In this document: positions 1-8,201 of the stretch, piece by piece | How positions within the stretch are numbered: position 1 is the first letter of the stretch | How the letters are laid out: each line of letters begins with the position of its first letter | Source of the DNA: Acetobacter aceti NBRC 14818 | GTDB lineage: Bacteria > Pseudomonadota > Alphaproteobacteria > Acetobacterales > Acetobacteraceae | Assembly (NCBI RefSeq): GCF_000193495.2 | Contig: NZ_AP023410.1 | Span: 124,001 to 188,000 of the forward strand | Length of the DNA: 64,000 nt | Direction: 5' to 3' | Notes under the pieces: model-generated | The model's input: only the letters and a program-made list of their open reading frames with translations | Told to the model about the DNA's origin: nothing | Databases searched by the model: none | Position numbers and translations under genes: made by a program

Positions 1-2
1 GT

Positions 3-83
3 CTTGCGGATGGCGAGCGTCTCAGCTTTGATCTGACGGAAGATCGCGGCAAGACAGCTGCGACAAATCTCCAGAAAATCTGA
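3..83 (+). CDS. Cold-shock protein, C-terminal fragment (5' end outside window)
   Basis: The first codons in frame 3 read as a 26-residue tail ending in TNLQKI before a TGA at 81-83. The pattern (leucine-x-aspartate-glycine-glutamate-x-leucine-x-phenylalanine-aspartate, then arginine-glycine-lysine and a terminal asparagine-leucine) matches the end of CspA-type OB-fold proteins, which bind single-stranded RNA/DNA as chaperones. The gene is cut by the window edge, so length and RNA-binding motifs cannot be checked. A perfect hairpin follows at once. Confidence 0.55.
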   Translation, partial: LADGERLSFDLTEDRGKTAATNLQKI

Positions 84-84
84 A

Positions 85-102
85 GCGTTCCTGAAAGAAC
101 GC
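85..102 (+). terminator. Hairpin after the cold-shock gene
   Basis: GCGTTC (85-90) and GAACGC (97-102) form a perfect 6-bp stem with a 6-nt loop directly after the stop codon. There is no clear T-run, so termination strength is uncertain. Confidence 0.4.
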
Positions 103-178
103 TCTCTGCTGAACTGAAGAAGGAAATCCCCACAGACCTCCGGCTGGTCCGGAACCGTCCGTGGCGAGATGTATTTTG

Positions 179-1339
179 ATGACAATTTTTCGATCATTGA
201 GAGGCGGACTGCTGTCCGAAGCTTCCCGGACGATTGCGGCCTGCGCGTTGTTGGGACTACCGGGTGCGCCCTTGGCGGCGCACGCAGCTGATAGCGTAGA
301 ACAAAGCTTTGTTCCGTCAGGTAATGTGCATGTTCTGGCACGGTTTTCTGATGCGCAGCCTTCCGGCATCGCTCATCTTGCCGACGGTCGGTTTGTACTG
401 TCCTTTCCCACCAGCGCGCAGACGCATCCCGGTCCGGTGCTGGCTGTCTGGAAAGGTGGTTCGGAACTTCAGCCATTTCCTGATGCCGCGACCCAGAAAG
501 AAATGAAGTCCCCTCTGGGCATGACCGTAGATGCTCAGGGCAGATTATGGGTGATCGACGAGGGTGTTGTTGCAGGTCAGACGGAGCCTCAGACGCCTGC
601 GATCATTCTGATTGATCCAAGCACGAACAGCATCGTCCGGCGCTTTGCTCTGACGGCTCCGGTTGTGCTGCCGGACAGTCATATCAACGATATTCGTGTC
701 GATCTGACGCATGGCAAAAGCGGAACGGCCTTTATTTCCGATACGTCCCAGACGACGCATCCGGCCCTGATCGTTCTTGATATCGCAAGTGGTCAGGCCA
801 GACGGATTCTGGCGGAAGATAGAAGTGTCAGCGCGGTGGCGGGCCATGTCATGGAAGTGGACGGAAAGCTGTTCCGTTATAATCCGGATCACCCGCAAAT
901 GCCGCAGGGTGGGGTGAACGGCATTGGCCTCAGCGCAGATTCTTCCCGGCTGTTCTGGGCGCCTTTTTCTTCCAGACGTCTCTACAGCGCGCCGACAGCC
1001 GTGCTGTCTGATCCTGTGATCAGCGAAGCCGGTCTCAGTCAGGCTGTACGTGACGAAGGTGAAGTCGGCGTTGTCGATGGCATTTTCACCGCTCCCGATG
1101 GCAGTCTCTATATGGCTGACGAGGAACGGCATGGGGTTATTCGCCGGACGCCTGATGGCACTCTCAGCCTTGTTGCGCATGATCCCCGCCTGATCAGCCC
1201 GGATAGCGTGGCCTTGGGTGAGACCGCGAACAGTCTGATCATGACGGTTGGGCAGTGGGCCAGACTGCCTGTTTTCCATGATGGTCATGATATGCAGCAG
1301 CGTCCCTATCTGGTCGTGCGCATTGATCTGAAAAACTGA
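179..1339 (+). CDS. Secreted Yellow/major-royal-jelly-like beta-propeller protein
   Basis: About 386 residues from the ATG at 179; an in-frame GTG at 161 is also possible and neither has a strong ribosome binding site. Residues 1-36 look like a signal peptide ending in A-H-A. The mature part has repeated propeller-like blades, with the motif H-I-N-D-I-R near the middle and G-I-F-T-A-P-D-G-S-L-Y-M-A-D-E near the end, as in the Yellow/MRJP family and related SMP-30/gluconolactonase-like six-bladed propellers. The role is probably a periplasmic or extracellular lactonase-like or ligand-binding function; the substrate is not evident. It stands alone, followed by a hairpin. Confidence 0.7.
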   Translation: MTIFRSLRGGLLSEASRTIAACALLGLPGAPLAAHAADSVEQSFVPSGNVHVLARFSDAQPSGIAHLADGRFVLSFPTSAQTHPGPVLAVWKGGSELQPFPDAATQKEMKSPLGMTVDAQGRLWVIDEGVVAGQTEPQTPAIILIDPSTNSIVRRFALTAPVVLPDSHINDIRVDLTHGKSGTAFISDTSQTTHPALIVLDIASGQARRILAEDRSVSAVAGHVMEVDGKLFRYNPDHPQMPQGGVNGIGLSADSSRLFWAPFSSRRLYSAPTAVLSDPVISEAGLSQAVRDEGEVGVVDGIFTAPDGSLYMADEERHGVIRRTPDGTLSLVAHDPRLISPDSVALGETANSLIMTVGQWARLPVFHDGHDMQQRPYLVVRIDLKN

Positions 1340-1354
1340 TTATCTGTTTTTCAA

Positions 1355-1385
1355 CCGGGGTGTGTTGCCTGACCGCCCCGGGTTT
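1355..1385 (+). terminator. Probable terminator after the MRJP-like gene
   Basis: CCGGGG (1355-1360) pairs with CCCCGG (1376-1381) and is followed by GTTT, about 15 bases beyond the stop codon of the preceding gene. Confidence 0.45.
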
Positions 1386-1668
1386 CTGTGGAAATCTTCT
1401 CTCCTGATATCTGCTTCATGGATGACAGTCTGCATGATTTCCAGATATGCCAGCAAAACGGGCAACGGCTTGGTCTGTTGGTCGTTGGGGTGTGATCTGT
1501 GCGTTTTCTGACAGTGATTGCTAGAGAAGAGTGGGAATAATCCTCTTCACATAAAAGCTGAAGATATACCCTTGGCTATCAAGAAGAGTGCACGAAAAAA
1601 TCTGTGAAGGATAAGCCTGCTCCCTTCATTTTAATACAATCCTAAATAACCCATTTGATATTGGTTTT
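1386..1668. other. Intergenic, no gene seen
   Basis: The stretch between the MRJP-like gene and the transglycosylase becomes AT-rich from about 1540. No coding frame with a credible start, no tRNA and no strong repeat was seen. It presumably carries the promoter of the transglycosylase gene. Confidence 0.5.
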
Positions 1669-2319
1669 ATGAACCAATTTTTTGGATATTGGCTTGTTAT
1701 GGCTGGCCTTGTCATGGGGCTTGCGCCGGTCAAGGCTCAGGCAGCGCAGGTTGTCTCGTGCGACAAGGCAGCGGCTATTGTGGAGAAAAGCCTGGATATT
1801 CCTCTGGGTCTGCTTGTCGCGATTGCGCGGGTTGAAAGCAATAATCAACCCCTTGCCGTCAATGTAAACGGCCTCACTGTTTCCTTTTCCCGTCAGGAAC
1901 TGGCGGTTGATGCCGTAAAAACAATGCTGAAATCGGGTGCTTTCGGTCCTCGGCCGCATGTCGATATCGGATGTTTCCAGATCAATCTCGGTTGGCATTC
2001 CGATGCATTTCCGTCGATTGAAGCAGGTTTTGATCCCGTGACAAATGGACTGGCAGCTGGTCTTTTCCTGCGCGAAATTCATGCAAAGACGGGCAGCTGG
2101 CACGAAGCGGTCGCCCGTTATCATGCGGCTTCTCAGGCTGGAGCCCGTTACGCCGAAGCCGTTTTCCGGAAATATGAGGGCCGTTCCGGGCAGAAGGCGA
2201 CGGGATACTATGCACCGCCGGAAGGGGAAGCCACCGTGTTGCAGCATGAGGGGCGAAGCTGGGTTAAAACAGCATCCGCATATGGAGTGACCGTCTTTGA
2301 ACCTGATGCCGGACAGTGA
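1669..2319 (+). CDS. Lytic transglycosylase, SLT domain
   Basis: A 216-residue exported protein. Residues 1-26 form a signal peptide. The SLT/lysozyme-like fold begins near residue 40: P-L-G-L-L-V-A-I-A-R-V-E-S-N-N places the catalytic glutamate at residue 56, and G-C-F-Q-I-N at 101-106 is the family's second signature, followed by W-H-E-A-V-A-R-Y-H near residue 145. Such enzymes cleave the MurNAc-GlcNAc bond of peptidoglycan with formation of 1,6-anhydroMurNAc. The small size and lone position resemble transglycosylases that open the wall for secretion or conjugation machines, but no such genes are nearby, so a housekeeping or orphan role is as likely. Confidence 0.85.
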   Translation: MNQFFGYWLVMAGLVMGLAPVKAQAAQVVSCDKAAAIVEKSLDIPLGLLVAIARVESNNQPLAVNVNGLTVSFSRQELAVDAVKTMLKSGAFGPRPHVDIGCFQINLGWHSDAFPSIEAGFDPVTNGLAAGLFLREIHAKTGSWHEAVARYHAASQAGARYAEAVFRKYEGRSGQKATGYYAPPEGEATVLQHEGRSWVKTASAYGVTVFEPDAGQ

Positions 2320-2730
2320 TCATTATTCTGCGTAAATTCTGCCCATAGCAATCGGATCGCACGTGCAGCGTCAGTCTGGTTAGGGAAACAAGACCGCGAT
2401 TGCGTCGTGACTATTCCGCATTCATTCATTGCGGTCATGAGCCCCATCTGATTGCTAGTGGAAAAGAAGACAGCCTCTCCCGATTGCAAAAACCACCAAA
2501 AAGGTCATCGTTTCAAAGAGCTATTGGTATAAGTGTAGTCTGAAAAGAAGTTGCGAGGGTTGGCCCAGATAGGGGCTGGGACAGTTCTTGCTCTTCATGC
2601 CTTTCGAGGATGCTTTTTCTTGTGTTCCATGCAGTTCATCCTCTCTTGGTCGCTGTGAGGATGGTGTGTGGGGGGTATCCCGAGGTGCTGACCCGATACG
2701 CTTTTCTGTCCTTCAAGAAATTCGGGATAA
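2320..2730. other. Intergenic, nothing recognised
   Basis: About 410 bases between two genes running toward each other. Short open frames here have atypical composition and no ribosome binding sites. No strong terminator, RNA gene or repeat was recognised. Confidence 0.5.
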
Positions 2731-3705
2731 TCAGCAGCAGTGACGTGGACGATAGCTGCCGAGACGGTCTACGACGGCGAGTTGAACGGTCTGCCGCGTT
2801 TCATCAACGGACGTAAAGACATGAGTGCGTGCGCGTCGTTCAATCTCCAGACTGTCTTCATGTTGAGAGGATGGTGCGGCTGTTTCCCGGATCAGGTCCG
2901 CTACCGTTATGCCTGAATGAACGGCAAAGCGCGCCACACGAAAAGCAAGACTGTTAACGACAGTTTCGGATTCCATGCGTCCGAAAGCGCTTTTGTGAAG
3001 CAGTAGGCGGTTTTTGGCGTCAGCGTAAAGCGTGACGACATGTCGTTCACAACACGCATGGAAATAACGCTGATGCCATAAACGGGTCTGCTCGTGCTCC
3101 GCCTGAGCCAGAGAGGCGTCGCGTGCCGCTTCCCGGTCACCGCTTTCGCGTGCTTTTACTGCGCGCGCCGCGAGCCAAGCACCGGCAAAATCGGAGTAGG
3201 CGCTGTTCTGCCAAAGAGAAGAGCCATCAGATGCCTCAGACCCGACACGGAACCGACGCTGCCCGTCTACGCCATAGATCACATGGAAAAGTTCTGGCTC
3301 CGGGTCACGGCCAATGACCAGCACGTCTGAGGGGCTGCCGGGATGGAGATAACGCTGGGTGGTGAACACATCGTAGAGTGCTTCATCATCATATGATTGC
3401 TCGAGATGCTTCTTCACATATCCAAGAAAACGGGGCGCTTGCATTTCCAGGATACTGCGTGGGCAGAAATCGAAACTCCACCACCGTGACATCTTGACCA
3501 GATTGAACGCCAGCGCATTGCGGAGAGGGAGGAGGGAAGCCGGTTTACTTCCATGTTCGCAGAGAAAATGCACATCGCGAAATCTGGCGATCAGTCTGTT
3601 TATCTGTCCGACAAATGGCTGGGCAAGATCAAGATAGGAGAGCAGTTGGGCCGGGTGGGAACGTTCGAGGTGCCATTCAGCAGTGAATTCCGTTGCAGTG
3701 TTCAT
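2731..3705 (-). CDS. Hypothetical protein, family not recognised
   Basis: A 324-residue soluble protein from the ATG at 3705. An upstream in-frame TTG at 3768 is less likely, because a weak promoter-like pair (TTGCGA, 17 bp, TACGCT; 3768-3740 on this strand) would start transcription near 3733. There is no signal peptide or membrane segment. The sequence is rich in Arg, His and Trp, with an adjacent Cys pair followed by E-R-H near residue 220. The C-terminal segment reads like beta strands. I recognise no catalytic motif. It is monocistronic, flanked by gene-free stretches. Coding likelihood is good from length and smooth composition, but the function is unknown. Confidence 0.6.
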   Translation of the reverse strand: MNTATEFTAEWHLERSHPAQLLSYLDLAQPFVGQINRLIARFRDVHFLCEHGSKPASLLPLRNALAFNLVKMSRWWSFDFCPRSILEMQAPRFLGYVKKHLEQSYDDEALYDVFTTQRYLHPGSPSDVLVIGRDPEPELFHVIYGVDGQRRFRVGSEASDGSSLWQNSAYSDFAGAWLAARAVKARESGDREAARDASLAQAEHEQTRLWHQRYFHACCERHVVTLYADAKNRLLLHKSAFGRMESETVVNSLAFRVARFAVHSGITVADLIRETAAPSSQHEDSLEIERRARTHVFTSVDETRQTVQLAVVDRLGSYRPRHCC

Positions 3706-4030
3706 CAGGAAAAGCCCTATTCGATGCAGGATTTCAAATAGCGTATTGCAATTAAGAATTGTTCGCAATAGTGGAGTGGGTAGGGCCAGATTAAGAGAGT
3801 GTCATTTTCTCTTTTGGGTTTGGCCTCTATCGGCTCAACACGGTGTGGAGATCAGTAGTTGTCGGAAATGACAACATAAGCTGTTTACGTATTCCGCAAA
3901 TGCAATAGTGCTGATTCTGGCGCAGACAGATCGAATCTGTCTCTGTCCCTCATATTGAGATCAAAAAATGACGTCTAACCGTTGAAAGCGCATAGCCTTG
4001 AGAAGGTAATTCAAAGCAAAAAATGCCATA
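3706..4030. other. Intergenic, AT-rich
   Basis: The stretch between two leftward genes holds the probable promoter of the 324-aa gene near 3740-3768 and otherwise AT-rich sequence without a credible gene. Confidence 0.4.
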
Positions 4031-4058
4031 AAAAAAGAGGCCATATAGGCCTCTTTTT
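4031..4058 (-). terminator. Bidirectional intrinsic terminator after the CHAP gene
   Basis: AGAGGCC and AGGCCTCT form a tight stem with a very short loop, flanked by A-runs on one side and T-runs on the other, so it can end transcription from either side. It lies about 20 bases past the stop of the leftward CHAP-domain gene. Confidence 0.85.
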
Positions 4059-4076
4059 GCGGAAGTAACTGGCTTC

Positions 4077-4865
4077 TTATTTTTGAACTTTATGCTTTGG
4101 TGCCCGATGATGTCGGAACATCGGGTGAAAGCGTCGGGGAGCACGATAATTCTGCTCAATGGTGCCCACATCTTCCGGAGCTTCAGCTACTTCCGAGCCA
4201 GCATCCGCCGCAACAGTCATCCGCTCCGCTGAGGCGGTCATGACAGGAGAAGCGCCCTCGCTGCGAGGATAGATGAAGCCGAAGGTTGGATAGATGGACC
4301 CGAAGGTTCCCTTCTGGCCACTCAGTTCGACACGGACAGCGGACCAGTCATTGTCAGGTGAAACATCGACGACACGAACGTTGCGGCTGATGCCACTCTG
4401 TCCCCAGTGAGACTGGTCAATGGTGATGACACGGCTGTTCAGGGCATTGGTTACGACAGCAACATGACCAAGCGGCATGCGGCGGATCGGACGGAAATTG
4501 AGGACGCTTCCAACTTCCGGGGCTGAACCGCGCGCATAGCGACCGGCAGCTTTGTACCACCAGTCACGCGCATTGCCCCTGATTTCAACAGCGGATTCCG
4601 CTTTGGCAAAAGCGACGCACTGGATCACATGGTTGTTGTAGTGGTTATGCCGGACCCAGCGACCATAGTAGGCTGGCGCGTAATGTGTGTGGTAGCCATG
4701 CTGCACGACATTGAAGGAAATGCTGTGCATACGATGACTGGTGTTTTTCGTGGCCGCATGCCGTGCGCGGGCATGACCGGAAGAGGGGAGCAGTGCATTG
4801 GTTGCCGCTACTGTGAGGGTCGCCATGGCAAGGCGACGAAAGCCAGAAGTCCTCAGCAGATCCAT
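4077..4865 (-). CDS. Exported CHAP-domain amidase/endopeptidase
   Basis: A 262-residue protein with an N-terminal hydrophobic export signal (residues about 10-32) and a CHAP fold from residue 75 to 170. The expected catalytic Cys is at 83 in I-Q-C-V-A-F-A-K, the His at 134 in L-G-H-V-A-V-V, and an acidic partner at D150 before Q-S-H-W-G. CHAP enzymes are NlpC/P60-type peptidoglycan amidases or endopeptidases acting in the periplasm. The His/Tyr-rich linker (residues 40-80) and basic C-terminal tail may bind the wall or other polyanions. Monocistronic, preceded by an AT-rich region and followed by a strong terminator. Cell-wall remodelling is the likely role; the exact bond cut is not known. 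Confidence 0.8.
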   Translation of the reverse strand: MDLLRTSGFRRLAMATLTVAATNALLPSSGHARARHAATKNTSHRMHSISFNVVQHGYHTHYAPAYYGRWVRHNHYNNHVIQCVAFAKAESAVEIRGNARDWWYKAAGRYARGSAPEVGSVLNFRPIRRMPLGHVAVVTNALNSRVITIDQSHWGQSGISRNVRVVDVSPDNDWSAVRVELSGQKGTFGSIYPTFGFIYPRSEGASPVMTASAERMTVAADAGSEVAEAPEDVGTIEQNYRAPRRFHPMFRHHRAPKHKVQK

Positions 4866-5097
4866 AATGCGCAGCCCTCAAAATTCTCTGTGATCGTGCG
4901 TAGCAAGGCTGCTTTGCATCTGACAAGAGCCGCAACGGCACTTACTGACCTTAAAAGTCAGATCCTATCAATCTCATAAAATGAACAGTGAAACATGGGA
5001 TTAAAATCCTATGTTTTGTAAATAAAAGTCAATTTTTGCCTTATTTCACATTAATGATTTATTTAATATGCATTAATTCTTAAGCGTAGATACCAAA
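4866..5097. other. AT-rich upstream region of the CHAP gene
   Basis: From about 4975 to 5095 the DNA is markedly AT-rich compared with its surroundings, consistent with the promoter zone of the leftward CHAP gene. No gene was seen. Confidence 0.4.
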
Positions 5098-5240
5098 CCG
5101 TGCAGTTTGATTCGCTTGATGGGCCAAAGGGGAAGAACGGCAAGGCCGTGTAGCCAGCACTCAAGAGGACTCAACGGGATAGTCCGTCGTGAGGTAGCAG
5201 AGGCTTTCCTTAAACAAAGGGAAAAGCCTGTTCCTGCAGA
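5098..5240 (+). ncRNA. Possible structured RNA (strand uncertain)
   Basis: Between the AT-rich leader and the 3' end of the epimerase gene lies a GC-richer block with three consecutive hairpins. They are ACGGC/GCCGT (5137-5149, 3-nt loop); CTCA + GGACT paired with AGTCC + TGAG (5160-5193); and AGGCTTTCC paired with GGGAAAAGCCT (5201-5229). TGCAG (5101-5105) can also pair with CTGCA (5234-5238) to close the whole. No open frame of note spans it. It matches no RNA family I can name; I considered 6S, SRP, RNase P and tmRNA and found none of their hallmark sequences. Confidence 0.25.
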
Positions 5241-5260
5241 TATCAGTCCGGGAAAGAGCC

Positions 5261-6229
5261 TTAGCTGTGTTGGTAACTAAGAAACCAGCGTGAAAACTGT
5301 TCCAGCCCGGTTTCGAGCGACGTAGCAGGCTGCCAGTCGATCAGTTGCTGGATCTGCTCAAGAGAGGCCCAGGTATACTCAACATCAGCCGATGGCCGCG
5401 GCGTCATTTGAATATCAGCTTTTCGGCCCAGAAAGTTTTCCAAAAGACTGATGAGCCGCGCCACTGGTTCGGGAACATTGCTCCCGATATTCAGGATGCG
5501 AACCTGATCGGAGGGCGGCAGGTCCATTACGGCACAGATGGCATCGACGGCATCATCGATAAAAGTGAAATCGCGACCGAGAGAAGCACCTTCATACAGC
5601 GTGACCGGACGGCCCTCCGTTATGGCCTTGGCAAACAGATAATAGGCCATGTCAGGCCTTCCCCACGGTCCGTAGACCGTGAAAAAACGCAGTCCTGTCA
5701 GGGGAAGTTGATGAAGGTGATGGTAGCACTCTGCTGTCAGTTCGGCGGCCCGTTTGGAGACCGCGTAAAAGGAGCCGGGCTGGTCGACGCGGTCTGTTTC
5801 CCTGAAAGGTAACGCGGCATTCCGGCCGTAAACAGAGGATGATGAGGCATAGACGATGTGCCGCAGGGCAGGGAGCCGCTGGGCCAGTTCGAGAATGGCG
5901 ACCTGCCCCCGGACATTGGCGTCTACAAAGGCAAACGGCATCATGACGGAATGGCGCACACCGGCCTGTGCTGCAAAATGCAGGATTTCGGTAATGGAAC
6001 GCTGCTCGAAAGCCGTGAAAACAGTCAGCAGATCATCGACGGCGATGTCGATTTTTCGGATCGTGAAGTTCGGAAAAGCCTCAAGCTGGGCTAGGCGTGC
6101 ATTTTTGAGGGCGGGATCGTAATAGCTGTTGAGATTATCAATCCCGATAACCTGTTTTCCGGACGCAAGCAGGCGCAGGCAGGTGCTGAAACCAATGAAC
6201 CCGGCAGCCCCGGTGACCAGAACTGTCAC
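5261..6229 (-). CDS. NAD-dependent nucleotide-sugar epimerase (UDP-glucuronate 4-epimerase type)
   Basis: A 322-residue extended short-chain dehydrogenase. The Rossmann motif G-A-A-G-F-I-G is at 7-13, and the catalytic triad is S at 129-132 with Y155-A-V-S-K159. The segment D-N-L-N-S-Y-Y-D-P-A-L-K after strand 2 is typical of UDP-glucuronate 4-epimerases (CapI/LpsL/GAE group), which make UDP-galacturonate for capsule or LPS; a related epimerase specificity cannot be excluded. It is last in a leftward run after the DUF192 gene (gap 49 bases). The downstream hairpins are described separately. Confidence 0.8.
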   Translation of the reverse strand: MTVLVTGAAGFIGFSTCLRLLASGKQVIGIDNLNSYYDPALKNARLAQLEAFPNFTIRKIDIAVDDLLTVFTAFEQRSITEILHFAAQAGVRHSVMMPFAFVDANVRGQVAILELAQRLPALRHIVYASSSSVYGRNAALPFRETDRVDQPGSFYAVSKRAAELTAECYHHLHQLPLTGLRFFTVYGPWGRPDMAYYLFAKAITEGRPVTLYEGASLGRDFTFIDDAVDAICAVMDLPPSDQVRILNIGSNVPEPVARLISLLENFLGRKADIQMTPRPSADVEYTWASLEQIQQLIDWQPATSLETGLEQFSRWFLSYQHS

Positions 6230-6278
6230 CGTATGCTCCTGTCGAACCTGCTGCGTGCTGCCGGGTGAGTCATGAGGG

Positions 6279-6821
6279 TCAGTGAGACTTTTTTGCTGAA
6301 GCTGGCGGAGCCATCTTGGCTTCCAGTGAGGAGGATGTCACCCGGTCTCCGACAACGATCCCCAGCTTCGCCGTAATGCCGCCCTGTAGTTCGAGGGTCG
6401 CCATGGCCGGACCATGACTGCTGATACGCGCCAGACTCTGTGGCACGGCATTTTCGGTAATGGACTGGATGCGCCCGTTAGCGTCTATGAAAACGATATC
6501 GAGCGGAACGAGCGTATTCTCCATCCACATGTCGCTCTGCTGCGGCGCGCTCCAGAGGAACAGCATGCCCTGATCGGCAGGAAGGGACGTGCGGAACATC
6601 TCGCCGACCTGCTGCTGGCGCAAGGTGGTGGCCTTTTCAACCGTGAAATCATGCTTTCCGGAGGCCGAGGTGATTGTCAGCGTCTCTTTCGGAAGCGGCG
6701 GCTGGGCCGCTGTGGGGGCGCCGGATATGGCATCATCGGCAGAGGCCGGAAGGGGCAGCGAAAGCCCGCCTGAAGCAAGCGCAAGGGACAGAAAGAGAGT
6801 GCCAAACGTCTGACGGTTCAC
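6279..6821 (-). CDS. DUF192 family exported protein
   Basis: 180 residues. A signal peptide with cleavage near residue 28 (A-S-A) precedes a Pro-rich linker and a DUF192 domain (about residues 55-165). Hallmarks are the repeated R-x-Q-Q-V-G-E-M-F-R segment, G-M-L-F-L-W, the W-M-E-N-T-x-V-P-L-D-I-V-F-I-D signature, and the C-terminal L-E-L-Q-G-G. The biochemical role of DUF192 proteins is not settled. It lies between the MBL hydrolase and the epimerase with short gaps, so co-transcription is likely. Confidence 0.85.
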   Translation of the reverse strand: MNRQTFGTLFLSLALASGGLSLPLPASADDAISGAPTAAQPPLPKETLTITSASGKHDFTVEKATTLRQQQVGEMFRTSLPADQGMLFLWSAPQQSDMWMENTLVPLDIVFIDANGRIQSITENAVPQSLARISSHGPAMATLELQGGITAKLGIVVGDRVTSSSLEAKMAPPASAKKSH

Positions 6822-6894
6822 CGATGATGTGCCTCTGCTGATCGTTCCGAGGAACGGCTGGAAAAGGAAATAGGGGATCAGGGAAAATAAAGTC

Positions 6895-7560
6895 TTACTG
6901 CAGGAACTGGTTGTTCACCCGTTCCATGCCGATCTTCGTGGGCGCGCCATGTCCCGGCACGACGACAACTTCATCACCAAGGGGGAGAAGTTTCTCGCGG
7001 ATTGCCGTGATCAGCTGACGACTGTCACCATAGGAAAAGTCGGTGCGTCCGATGGTGCCGCGAAACAACGTATCGCCCGCGAAAACAATCTGCTCCGCTG
7101 CGTCAAAAAACACGACATGGCCCGGCGTGTGACCGGGAACATGCAGCACCTGATAGTGGTGACCGAGAAGATCGAGCGTCTCGCCATCCGACGTGTATCG
7201 GTCAGGACTGACGCTGTGCAGGTCCGCCAGACCGAAATGACGCGCTTGCTCCTCGACGGAGTTCAGCAGGAACTCGTCATGGGTGGTGGGACCGATCACT
7301 TCGGGAGTCTCGGTCTGCGTACCAGCCAGAAGTGTTCTGAGAGCCACGGTGCCGCCGACATGATCCAGATGACCATGCGTTAGAAGAATGGCGTCCACTG
7401 TCAGACCGGCCTCGGTGATCCGGGCATGAATGCGTTCGGCATCCCCGCCCGGATCAACCACGAGAGCCTTGTGCGTCACCGGGTCCCAGACAAGGGAACA
7501 ATTCTGATGGAACGGGGTGACAGGGAGCCGTTCTGTAATCAGACGTCCTGTATCGCTCAT
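6895..7560 (-). CDS. MBL-fold metallo-hydrolase, glyoxalase II-like
   Basis: 221 residues from the ATG at 7560, six bases after an AGGAG; an adjacent ATG at 7563 is only three bases from it. A longer in-frame start at 7656 would overlap the upstream gene and lacks support. The metal-binding motif H-x-H-x-D-H is at 62-67, with further ligands in V-P-G-H-T-P-G-H, A-G-D-T-L-F and the C-terminal G-H-G. This architecture is that of short hydroxyacylglutathione hydrolase-like proteins (YcbL group), which hydrolyse thioesters with two metals. The substrate is not determined. The gap to the upstream gene is 40 bases, suggesting an operon. Confidence 0.85.
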   Translation of the reverse strand: MSDTGRLITERLPVTPFHQNCSLVWDPVTHKALVVDPGGDAERIHARITEAGLTVDAILLTHGHLDHVGGTVALRTLLAGTQTETPEVIGPTTHDEFLLNSVEEQARHFGLADLHSVSPDRYTSDGETLDLLGHHYQVLHVPGHTPGHVVFFDAAEQIVFAGDTLFRGTIGRTDFSYGDSRQLITAIREKLLPLGDEVVVVPGHGAPTKIGMERVNNQFLQ

Positions 7561-7600
7561 CATATGCTCCTGTCTGGTCTGGAAAAGGCTACGCAGGGGG

Positions 7601-8011
7601 TCAGGCGGTCTTCCAGCCTGTTTCCGGAATGTCGAAGTGGGAAGCCAGATCGGCAACCGGAATGTTGATCAGGTCCTTGTCGATCGACTTGATCAGCTTG
7701 GCCTGTGTCGGCTTGGCGAGGTGCTCACGGATGACGTGCAGAACCTTGGCCGGAGCCGCCAGAACGAAACCGTCCGGCTTGCTGCTGCCGTGAAGCTGGT
7801 CGTTCATCCATGTGGCGACGCGCTTGCCGAATTCTTCCTTGTGATGGTCGGCGACGGAGAAATCACCGCGACCATTGTCTGAAGAACCTGCAATTTCGGC
7901 TGCTGCGAAGTGGGAGACTTCGTGCATGTGGCCGTCCTTGTGCTGAAGGACGCGGGCCTTGCCGCCATCGGCAACGATATAAATGACTTGTCCGTCGAAG
8001 CTGTTCGGCAT
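7601..8011 (-). CDS. Host attachment family protein (PF10116-like)
   Basis: 136 residues. The N-terminal strand (I-Y-I-V-A-D-G-G-K-A-R-V-L) and the later F-V-L-A-A-P-A-K-V-L-H-V-I-R and K-S-I-D-K-D-L-I-N-I-P motifs match the 'protein required for attachment to host cells' family, whose fold resembles archaeal eRF1/Pelota domains. The family name comes from plant-interaction work; in free-living bacteria its role is unknown. It is first gene of the leftward run MBL-DUF192-epimerase and divergent from xdhC. Confidence 0.8.
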   Translation of the reverse strand: MPNSFDGQVIYIVADGGKARVLQHKDGHMHEVSHFAAAEIAGSSDNGRGDFSVADHHKEEFGKRVATWMNDQLHGSSKPDGFVLAAPAKVLHVIREHLAKPTQAKLIKSIDKDLINIPVADLASHFDIPETGWKTA

Positions 8012-8188
8012 CGTATGTGCTCCATGATTGGCACGTTATTGTCCGAAAGTGCGAGGCATGCCGATAAGGCACGCCGGGATTCGGAGCTCGGCGCCAAGAT
8101 AGAGCCCTGATCGGGGTTTGGGGCAACCCCCCTTTCTGTCAGCGCGGCCTTGCCTCACGGCTCGGGTGGAGAAACACAGCATTCATTG

Positions 8189-8194
8189 TATAGT
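8189..8194 (+). promoter_or_regulatory. -10-like element close to the xdhC start
   Basis: TATAGT lies only seven bases before the ATG at 8202, and no purine-rich ribosome binding site precedes that ATG. If used, this would give a leaderless or nearly leaderless mRNA. The -35 region is not convincing. Confidence 0.25.
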
Positions 8195-8201
8195 GCAAAA
8201 T

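Noticed and set aside
2208..2489. 93-codon leftward frame after the transglycosylase
   Set aside because: Partly antisense to the transglycosylase and lacking a ribosome binding site and typical composition.
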